A stretch of 36,550 nt of DNA, taken from contig JADGOB010000026.1 in the NCBI GenBank assembly GCA_017883185.1, positions 1-36,550 on the forward strand, written 5' to 3'. The position numbers and the translations under genes were made by a program. Shown here in pieces: positions 8,001 through 13,946 of the stretch. The notes under the pieces were generated by a model. The model saw only the letters and a list, made by a program, of their open reading frames with translations. It was not told where the DNA came from and did not search any database. This stretch comes from Acidobacteriota bacterium (GTDB lineage Bacteria; Acidobacteriota; Vicinamibacteria; Vicinamibacterales; Fen-181). Every line of letters begins with the position of its first letter. Position 1 is the stretch's first letter.

Positions 8001-8077
8001 CTGACCCCTGACCCCTGACCCCCGGTCCCCGGTCCCTCGTCCCTCGTCCCTGGTCCCTCGTCCCTGGCTCCTCGTTC
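8001..8077. repeat. Tandem heptamer array, 11 units
   Basis: Exactly eleven 7-bp units run from 8001 to 8077: three CTGACCC, two CCGGTCC, then CTCGTCC, CTCGTCC, CTGGTCC, CTCGTCC, CTGGCTC and CTCGTTC. The last unit abuts the stop codon of the DUF4340 gene (CTA at 8078-8080). The units drift stepwise, as expected from slippage or duplication with mutation. It resembles the short tandemly repeated heptamers known from cyanobacteria. It has no coding role. Confidence 0.85.
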
Positions 8078-9421
8078 CTACTTGATCGCCTCCAGCGCCT
8101 TGATCGCGTCTTCGAACTCGGTGGTGTCCAGCTTGGCGGCGCCAGGCTGGCCCGCGATGGCCGCGTACACGTCCGCGCCGACGCGACCGAAGGTCACTTT
8201 CTCTTCCTTCTTGCCGTCGTCGAAGCGAACGACCGCGATCAGCACTGGCAAGTCGAGCCCGGTCTTCAGCTTGCCGCTGGTCTCCACGAACGACTGCGCA
8301 CGCTGGTTCGCCAGCTTCGTCAGGAACGTGTCCACGGCGGCCGCATCCATATCCTTGGTCGCCGGCTTCGTCCCACGCCACTTCTCGGTCGCGTCCTTCC
8401 CCTGTCCCCTGGTCTTCTCGAAGGCCAGGGTCTCGGCGCCGCGCGTGATCTGGACCGACGTGGCGTTGAACGCGCGGAACTCGAAGATGTCCTTGCGCCG
8501 CAACTGGTCCACCGGCTTCTTCACGTCGTCGAGCAGAGACGAGTCGACGGTGAAGACCATCGGGCGCGAGGCATCCCTGGCGTAGACGAGGCTGGCGTCG
8601 GCCCTGGCGCCGAGCAGCAGCGTGGCCCGCGAGCTGCCGAGACCGAACGTCACCGACGCCTCGGGCTTGTCGAGGCCGTACGGTTTCAGGTCGGCCGCCT
8701 CCTGGGCGGTGATTCCCTTCATCTGCGCCGTCTGGACTCGGCCGATCAGCCCTTCGACCGTCCCGTAGTCCGCCGGCGCCTGGATCGGCTTGCTCAACTT
8801 CCATTCGCCGCCGGCACGCGCCAACTCCACGGTGCTGCCCGGCGACTGAATCTCGATCTGGTCCACCTTGTCACGCTCGAAGGAGAGCACCGTCTTGAGG
8901 CGGAGGTCGAACGTGCCGCGGTTGAAGGTGGTGTCGAACGACCCCGAGATCAGGAACACCTTCTTCTCGTTCGGGAGCTTCGCGTAGAGGTCGCCGAGCG
9001 TGGCGGTCTTGTCCCCGATCAGCAACTGCTGCGCCTGCGCCCTGCCCGCTGCGCGGAAGGTGACCTCCACGCGCGGTTCGGCCAGCCCGAATGGCTTCAG
9101 GTCGCCCGGGTTCTCATCCACCGTGCGCATGTTGTCCACGGTCACGATGTTCGACACGATGCCCGACACCTCGGCTTGGTCCGCGGGCGCTGCCACCGGC
9201 CCCGTGATCTGCCACGCGCCGTTCACCTTCTTCAGCGTGGTCCGGTCACCGGTGCCCGACTTGACCGTGATCTCCTCGATCGCGTCCGCCTTGACGGAGA
9301 AGATCTTCGGCCCGAGGTTGGCTTCGGCGCCTTGCGGCTTCTTCGACTCCACGAAGTAGACGTAGGCACCGAGCCCGATCAGCAGGACCACGAGGACGAG
9401 CAGTGAGTTCACTCCGCGCAT
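8078..9421 (-). CDS. DUF4340 domain protein
   Basis: A 447-residue protein with one N-terminal membrane segment (SLLVLVVLLIGLGAYVYFV, residues about 5-23) and a large domain placed outside the cytoplasm. It matches DUF4340: repeated modules of a lysine-rich, beta-rich kind such as GAWQITGPVAAPADQAEVSGIV (present near 70-90) and a second similar WKLSKPIQAPADYGTVEGLI near 205. The same module twice suggests an internal duplication. The ATG follows directly on the stop codon of the upstream GldG-like gene (TAGATG), so the two are probably translationally coupled. DUF4340 genes commonly accompany GldG-like ABC components; the molecular function is unknown. Confidence 0.85.
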   Translation of the reverse strand: MRGVNSLLVLVVLLIGLGAYVYFVESKKPQGAEANLGPKIFSVKADAIEEITVKSGTGDRTTLKKVNGAWQITGPVAAPADQAEVSGIVSNIVTVDNMRTVDENPGDLKPFGLAEPRVEVTFRAAGRAQAQQLLIGDKTATLGDLYAKLPNEKKVFLISGSFDTTFNRGTFDLRLKTVLSFERDKVDQIEIQSPGSTVELARAGGEWKLSKPIQAPADYGTVEGLIGRVQTAQMKGITAQEAADLKPYGLDKPEASVTFGLGSSRATLLLGARADASLVYARDASRPMVFTVDSSLLDDVKKPVDQLRRKDIFEFRAFNATSVQITRGAETLAFEKTRGQGKDATEKWRGTKPATKDMDAAAVDTFLTKLANQRAQSFVETSGKLKTGLDLPVLIAVVRFDDGKKEEKVTFGRVGADVYAAIAGQPGAAKLDTTEFEDAIKALEAIK

Positions 9422-11002
9422 CTACCGCCTCCGCCACCACGCGAAGACACCGCTGCCGAAGACGACGAGCGGGACCAGGAACAACGCCAGGATCATCACG
9501 CGCAGTTGCTGGTTGGCGGTCATCGTCACGCGGCGGTCATCCGCTTCCTTCGGCCGGATCGCGATGAGGTTCTCCTGCTGCGCCAGCCAGTTGACCGCGT
9601 TCATGAACAGGTCGCGGTTCCCGCTGATGCCCAGCGCAAGGTTCGACGCGAAATCGGAGTCGCCGAACACGACGACGCGGGCTTCGGGCCTGGCCGACTC
9701 GTCGGCCGGCGTGCTGGCGCCAGGGGCAGCGGCGACCGGCGCAGAGGCGGCGGCCGCGATCGGAATCGGTCCGCGCTTGTCTCCCTTGTCCCCGTCGAAC
9801 GTGATCTTCCCGCCCGTCAGCATCGTCTTCATGTCCGTCTCTGCCCAGCTCTTCGGGCTGGTCTCGACGAACGTCTGCGCGAAGCGGCTGTTCACGCCGC
9901 CGGTGACCGGGGTGACTGATCGCGCCAACGGGAAGGCCGTCAGCAGATCCATCCCCTGCACGATGGGATGCGTCGGGTAGTTCACTGCCACCGGAACCGT
10001 TTCATCGGTGCCGAGCAGGCGGCCCATCCCGCTGATGTCCACGACCACGTTGTTCCCGACCTCCATCGCCCACTCGTGGGCCAGCGCGATCAGGTTCGCG
10101 AGCGGCGCGCTGTCGGCCTTCTCCGGCGGGTCCAGCAGCAGCATCAGCTTGCCGCCCTTGTCGAGGTACCGCCTGAGGCCGTCAATCTCCCCGGGCAGCA
10201 GGTCCGTCTTCGGCCCCGCCACCACGACCACCGATGCATCGTCCGGCACCTCGCTCTGCTGGGCGAGCGGCAGTTTCTCGATCTTGTAGTTGTCGCGGGT
10301 CAACTGCGTCGCGATGCCGTTGTAGCCCGTCCGCTCGGCGCCCGCCGTGTCTTTCTCGCCGTGGCCCTGCGTGAAGTAGACCTTCCGCTCCTTGCCGGTG
10401 ACGATCTTGATGATGCCATTGGTCAGGTCCTGCTCGGAGTTGCCAACCACGCGCTCGGTGCGGTCCTTGTATTGGAGGGCCACCGTGCCGTAGGACTGGA
10501 CCTGCAACTGGCGCGCGAGCGCCGGCTTCTTGTCGGGATCGACGTAGTCGGCCGACACCCGCTTGGTCACGTATTCGTATTCAGAAATCCGGTCGCGGTA
10601 CGCCGGGAAGTCGTTCTCCTTCGAGAACACGGTGATCTTCAGGGGCGAGTCGAGGCTCTTGAGGATCTTGATCGACTGCGGGGACAGCGTGAATTGGCTG
10701 GACGAGGTGAGGTCCCAGCGCTTGTGTTCCCGCGACGAGATGTAGTTGATCGCCGAGAGGATGCCGAGCACGACCAGTACGCTGGCGGCCGAGATGGTGC
10801 CGAGGCGCGCCTGCCGGCCGGCGAAGACCCGCACCACCTCGCGCCACTGCCCGAGGGTGTACAGGAGGATGCAGACCAGACCGCCCCACGCCAGCCAGCG
10901 TGAGTAGGGCTGCCACTCGGCCTTCAGGAAGAACACGGCGACGGCGGCCAGCACCAGAGCGGTGCCGAGCCACCCGATGGTATCGAAAGCTCGTTTCAAC
11001 AT
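9422..11002 (-). CDS. GldG-like ABC transporter auxiliary protein
   Basis: This 526-residue protein belongs to the GldG family, the substrate-binding-like partner of GldA/GldF-type ABC systems first described for Bacteroidota gliding. It has two or three N-terminal membrane segments (about residues 10-26, 37-52 and 70-87), then an extracytoplasmic domain with LTSSSQFTLSPQSIKILKSL near 100, VYFTQGHGEKD near 210, and VVVVAGPKTDLLPGEIDGLRRYLDKGGKLMLLLDP in pieces near 260-295. A final membrane helix near 500-522 ends in a basic WWRRR tail. An Ala/Pro-rich insert lies near 415-440. It starts 6 bp after the permease stop and is coupled to the DUF4340 gene. Confidence 0.87.
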   Translation of the reverse strand: MLKRAFDTIGWLGTALVLAAVAVFFLKAEWQPYSRWLAWGGLVCILLYTLGQWREVVRVFAGRQARLGTISAASVLVVLGILSAINYISSREHKRWDLTSSSQFTLSPQSIKILKSLDSPLKITVFSKENDFPAYRDRISEYEYVTKRVSADYVDPDKKPALARQLQVQSYGTVALQYKDRTERVVGNSEQDLTNGIIKIVTGKERKVYFTQGHGEKDTAGAERTGYNGIATQLTRDNYKIEKLPLAQQSEVPDDASVVVVAGPKTDLLPGEIDGLRRYLDKGGKLMLLLDPPEKADSAPLANLIALAHEWAMEVGNNVVVDISGMGRLLGTDETVPVAVNYPTHPIVQGMDLLTAFPLARSVTPVTGGVNSRFAQTFVETSPKSWAETDMKTMLTGGKITFDGDKGDKRGPIPIAAAASAPVAAAPGASTPADESARPEARVVVFGDSDFASNLALGISGNRDLFMNAVNWLAQQENLIAIRPKEADDRRVTMTANQQLRVMILALFLVPLVVFGSGVFAWWRRR

Positions 11003-11008
11003 CGCGTG

Positions 11009-11776
11009 CTACCCCCGCCACCGCTCGCTGTCGACCGCCTTGGCCGTCAGGAACAGACCGAAGGTGATGAAGCTCAGGTAATAGACGATGTGCTGGCTGT
11101 CCACGATGCCGCGGAGGAAGTCCTCCATGTGCCCGGTCAGCGACAGGTAACTGGTGATGCGCTCGACGGTCGGGCCCGTGAAACCGCCGACCCAGTCGAT
11201 GATCCAGAGGAGCAACAGCACGGCAAACGTGAACATCCCGGCGACGATCTGGTTCTTCGTCAGGCTCGAGAAAAACAGGCCGACCGACACGAAGCAGCCG
11301 CCGAGCAGCAACAGGCCGAGGTAACCGCTGAGAATCGGCTTCCACTCGGGGTTGCCGTAGACGAACAGCACCGCCATGTGGACCAGCGTGATGCCGAGCA
11401 TCGCGACGTAGAGCGACATCGCGCCGAGGAACTTGCCCATGACGATCTGGAAGTCGGTGATCGGCGAGGTCATCAGCAGCTCGATGGTGCCCGAGCGCTT
11501 TTCCTCGGCGTAGGTCCGCATCGTGATGAGCGGCACCACGAACAGGAAGATCACCGTCGAGTTCAGGAAGACGTAGCGGATCATCTGCTGGTTGATGTTC
11601 ATCGCGCCGCCGCCGCCCATCTGCGGCGCCTGCATGCTCTGGCGGATGAACCAGCTGAGTCCCACCGTGTAGAAGTAGCCGAACACGATCGCGTACATCC
11701 CGATGACGACGTAGCCGATCGGCGACGCGAAGTAGCCGTTCCACTCCTTGCGTACGATTGCGAGGATGTTCGTCAT
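11009..11776 (-). CDS. ABC-2 type transporter permease (GldF-like)
   Basis: A 255-residue integral membrane protein with about six hydrophobic segments, beginning with MTNILAIVRKEWNGYFASPIGYV, a typical ABC-2 permease opening. It also has the conserved cytoplasmic block MRTYAEEKRSGTIELLMTSP near 85-105, which contacts the ATPase. A longer open frame exists upstream, but the ATG at 11776 overlaps the ATPase stop by 4 bp (ATGA), which fixes the start and implies coupled translation. Together with the ATPase, GldG-like and DUF4340 proteins it should form one membrane complex. Confidence 0.9.
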   Translation of the reverse strand: MTNILAIVRKEWNGYFASPIGYVVIGMYAIVFGYFYTVGLSWFIRQSMQAPQMGGGGAMNINQQMIRYVFLNSTVIFLFVVPLITMRTYAEEKRSGTIELLMTSPITDFQIVMGKFLGAMSLYVAMLGITLVHMAVLFVYGNPEWKPILSGYLGLLLLGGCFVSVGLFFSSLTKNQIVAGMFTFAVLLLLWIIDWVGGFTGPTVERITSYLSLTGHMEDFLRGIVDSQHIVYYLSFITFGLFLTAKAVDSERWRG

Positions 11777-12729
11777 TGGATCGTCGCCTCCCCGGGCTGC
11801 TCCTCCGTCGTCAACTGGAGGAAGATGTCCTCCAGGCTCATGCGGACGGGGCGCAGCTCGAGCAGGCCCCACCCGGACGTGACCACGGCGCGCGCGATGT
11901 CGCGGCGCAGGTCGTGGCCCGGCTCGCTGTCCACCTCGTAGCCCACGATGCCGTCCTGGCGATCGACCTCGGCCACCCGCGTGATGCCGGTGAGGCGCTC
12001 GAGCGCCGCCTGCGCGCCGTCCGAGGCGCCGTCCACCTGGACGTACATCGTCTGGGCGCCGCCCAGTCGGCGGGTGAGGTTCGCCGGTGAATCGACGGCG
12101 ACCACCCGGCCGCGGTTGATGATGACCACGCGCTGGCAGGTCTGCGAAACCTCCGGCAGGATGTGCGTGCTGAGGATGACCGTGTGATCGCCCGCCAGTT
12201 GCTTGATCAGCTCGCGAGTCTCGATGATCTGCTTCGGGTCGAGGCCGGCGGTCGGCTCGTCGAGAATCAGCACATCGGGGTTGTGGATGAGCGCCTGCGC
12301 CAGGCCCACGCGCTGGCGGTAGCCCTTGGAGAGCTGGCCGCAGTGGCGGGCCGCCATGTCGGTGACGCGCGTCTTCTCCATCGCGGCGTTCACCCGGGCC
12401 GAGCGCTCGCCCGACGAGACGCCCTTGATCCGGGCGACGAACCCCAGGTACTCGCGGACGGTCATCTCGGGGTAGAGCGGCGGCGTTTCGGGCAGATAGC
12501 CCGTGCGTCGCTTCGCCTCGAGCGGCTGATCGAAGACGTCGAAGCCGGCCACGATCGCCCGCCCGGACGTGGCGGGCATGTAGCCGGTGAGGACGCGCAT
12601 GGTCGTCGTCTTGCCGGCACCATTCGGGCCGAGGAAGCCGAGGATTTCTCCCCGCTCGACCCGGAAGGTCACGTCATCCACGGCCGTCACCCGGCCGTAG
12701 CGTTTCGTCAGATGTTGAACCTCGATCAC
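11773..12729 (-). CDS. ABC transporter ATP-binding protein (GldA/CcmA-like)
   Basis: The 318-residue ATPase shows Walker A GPNGAGKTTT (about residues 37-46), the Q-loop region TGYLPETPPLY near 85, the signature LSKGYRQRVGLAQAL near 135-150, Walker B VLILDEPTAGLDP near 155-167, and the switch histidine in ILSTHIL near 190. A C-terminal extension of about 100 residues ends in MSLEDIFLQLT, as in ABC-2 export ATPases. An upstream open frame is longer, but a GTG at 12729 with GGAGC seven bases before it matches the family start (VIEVQHLTKRYG). It is the first gene of the four-gene minus-strand operon. Confidence 0.93.
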   Translation of the reverse strand: MIEVQHLTKRYGRVTAVDDVTFRVERGEILGFLGPNGAGKTTTMRVLTGYMPATSGRAIVAGFDVFDQPLEAKRRTGYLPETPPLYPEMTVREYLGFVARIKGVSSGERSARVNAAMEKTRVTDMAARHCGQLSKGYRQRVGLAQALIHNPDVLILDEPTAGLDPKQIIETRELIKQLAGDHTVILSTHILPEVSQTCQRVVIINRGRVVAVDSPANLTRRLGGAQTMYVQVDGASDGAQAALERLTGITRVAEVDRQDGIVGYEVDSEPGHDLRRDIARAVVTSGWGLLELRPVRMSLEDIFLQLTTEEQPGEATIQ

Positions 12730-12833
12730 TCTGATGCTCCGTTGAAGCGAACCCAACCGTTCATGGTAGTCGAAGTCCTCGATGGGCGACAAGCGCGCCC
12801 TGGCGCCGACGGGTTCCGCCGAGACCGTGGGTA

Positions 12834-12846
12834 GGTTACGATAACC
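12834..12846. promoter_or_regulatory. Palindrome GGTTA-CGA-TAACC upstream of the peroxiredoxin gene
   Basis: A perfect 5-3-5 inverted repeat lies in the divergent gap between the ABC operon and the peroxiredoxin gene. It contains a TACGAT hexamer (12837-12842) that could be a -10 element, which would place transcription start about 40 nt before the ATG. It could be a regulator binding site, but no regulator is suggested by the sequence. Confidence 0.35.
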
Positions 12847-12888
12847 GAAGGCGCTCCCGGTTGCACGCAAACAGTGACAGGAGGCGAG

Positions 12889-13356
12889 ATGTCCGCAGAC
12901 GTAGGAACGAAAGCTCCCGACTTCACTCTCAAGAACCAGGACATGCAGGACGTGACCCTGAGTGCCGGGTTCGGGCAGCACAACACCGTGCTGGCCTTCT
13001 TCCCGGCCGCATTCACGTCGGTCTGTACCAAGGAACTGTGCACGCTCCGCGACCAACTGGCGCAGCTCAACAAGGCGAACGCGCACGTGTATGGCATCAG
13101 CGTGGACACGCCGTTCACCCTGAAGGTGTTCGGCCAGCAGAACGGCCTCACCTTCCCGTTGCTCAGCGACTTCAACAAGGACGTCATCAGGGCTTACGGG
13201 GTCTATCTCGACGATCTGGTGGGACTGAAGGGCGTGTCGAAGCGGGCCGTTTTCCTCATCGACAAGCAGGGCGTCGTGCGGCACGCCGAAGTGACCGCCA
13301 CGCCCGGGAACGAGCCCGACTACCAGAAACTGAACGCCGCCATCGCCGCCCTGTAG
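12889..13356 (+). CDS. Peroxiredoxin (thiol peroxidase, AhpE/BCP-like)
   Basis: A 155-residue thioredoxin-fold peroxidase that should reduce H2O2 and organic peroxides. The active-site motif is PAAFTSVC with peroxidatic Cys46 and the conserved Thr three residues before it. A second cysteine, Cys51, lies five residues later, as in atypical 2-Cys BCP/PrxQ enzymes that form an intramolecular disulfide. N-terminal GTKAPDFTLKNQD and the later LSDFNKDVIRAYGVY and RAVFLIDKQGVVRH blocks fit the family. AGGAGG (12879-12884) sits four bases before the ATG at 12889; an upstream in-frame GTG would lack this. It is monocistronic, with a palindrome after the stop. Confidence 0.93.
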   Translation: MSADVGTKAPDFTLKNQDMQDVTLSAGFGQHNTVLAFFPAAFTSVCTKELCTLRDQLAQLNKANAHVYGISVDTPFTLKVFGQQNGLTFPLLSDFNKDVIRAYGVYLDDLVGLKGVSKRAVFLIDKQGVVRHAEVTATPGNEPDYQKLNAAIAAL

Positions 13357-13361
13357 CCGCT

Positions 13362-13405
13362 TGGGGTCAGGTCTTGAAACCTCACTTTTTTCAGGTCTGA
13401 CCCCA
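13362..13405. terminator. Hairpin with TGGGGTCAG arms after the peroxiredoxin gene
   Basis: TGGGGTCAG (13362-13370) and CTGACCCCA (13397-13405) are perfect 9-bp arms, and TGAAA/TTTCA inside extend the pairing around a loop with a T6 run. It starts 6 bp after the peroxiredoxin stop. It may stop transcription. The GGGGTCAG-type ends also resemble dispersed REP-like repeats, so it may be a repeat element reused as a terminator. Confidence 0.6.
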
Positions 13406-13440
13406 CCTCTACGCCTTCCGTCTGTCTGACATCGAATCGC

Positions 13441-13469
13441 TTGTTACGGCCGTCGCCTGATGTTACCAT
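13441..13469 (+). promoter_or_regulatory. Candidate sigma-70 promoter of the arsR-P1B ATPase operon
   Basis: TTGTTA (13441-13446) and TACCAT (13464-13469) are separated by 17 bp, each matching consensus at 4 of 6 positions. The predicted start of transcription, around 13476, falls inside the operator palindrome, so a bound repressor would block initiation. Confidence 0.55.
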
Positions 13470-13471
13470 TG

Positions 13472-13497
13472 CATACATGAACAGATGTTCATATATG
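13472..13497. promoter_or_regulatory. SmtB/CzrA-type 12-2-12 operator
   Basis: CATACATGAACA, GA, TGTTCATATATG form a 12-2-12 inverted repeat with 11 of 12 positions paired; the core TGAACA-N2-TGTTCA is perfect. Operators of this shape, with TGAACA half-sites, are established for ArsR/SmtB-family zinc and cadmium sensors. It lies just before the sensor gene and over the predicted transcription start, so autorepression relieved by metal is expected. Confidence 0.8.
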
Positions 13498-13511
13498 AGC
13501 GTGAACGGTCA

Positions 13512-13946
13512 ATGACAAGAGACCCCGCCGTCCAGGACCCGCCTGGCGAGACGCCCGACCCCGACGCCTGTGATGTCTTCATCGCCGACGCGGCCCGGGT
13601 CGAGCGCGTCCGCGCGGCACTCATCGGCTCGCGACAGGTCAGCGCGCTCTCCGAGACGTTCCGCCTGCTCGGCGATCCGACCCGCGTGCGCATCCTCGAT
13701 GCGTTGTCGCGCGACGAACTCTGCGTTTGCGACCTGGCCACGCTGCTTGGCCTGACCGAGTCGGCCGTGTCCCACCAGCTCCGACTGCTCCGCAACCTGC
13801 GCCTCGTGCGGTCGCGCCGCGATGGCCGGATGATGTTCTATGCGCTCGACGATGGCCACATCATCACGCTCTTTCACGAGGGGCTCCGCCACGTGGACGA
13901 AGCCAGCGGCGGGTCGCCAGCCGCCACCGGGAGGACGCCCCGATGA
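13512..13946 (+). CDS. ArsR/SmtB-family metal-sensing repressor
   Basis: A 144-residue winged-helix repressor. The DNA-binding helix is LGLTESAVSHQLRLLRNLRLV (given in part; about residues 79-99). Candidate metal ligands are Cys20 in the N-terminal arm plus Cys71 and Cys73 in ELCVCDLA, matching the alpha3N thiol site of CadC-like sensors, and Asp114, His116, His127 and Glu130 near the C-terminus, matching the alpha5 zinc site of SmtB (D-x-H...H-x2-E). Both sites look complete, so Zn, Cd or Pb sensing is inferred. I prefer the ATG at 13512, because the upstream ATG at 13485 lies inside the operator. The stop overlaps the ATPase start by 4 bp. Confidence 0.92.
   Translation: MTRDPAVQDPPGETPDPDACDVFIADAARVERVRAALIGSRQVSALSETFRLLGDPTRVRILDALSRDELCVCDLATLLGLTESAVSHQLRLLRNLRLVRSRRDGRMMFYALDDGHIITLFHEGLRHVDEASGGSPAATGRTPR

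Noticed and set aside
8001-8077. CRISPR or coding extension
   Set aside because: The 7-bp period without spacers is a heptamer array; frames across it give only low-complexity peptides.
8395-8425. Heptamer-like stretch (CCCCTGTCCCCTGGTC) inside the DUF4340 gene
   Set aside because: Only about two units are present and it codes for a normal part of the protein, so chance is likely.
12730-13284. Upstream extension of the ABC ATPase over the peroxiredoxin gene
   Set aside because: The extension is antisense to a confident gene and lacks homology; a GTG with a good ribosome binding site lies at 12729.
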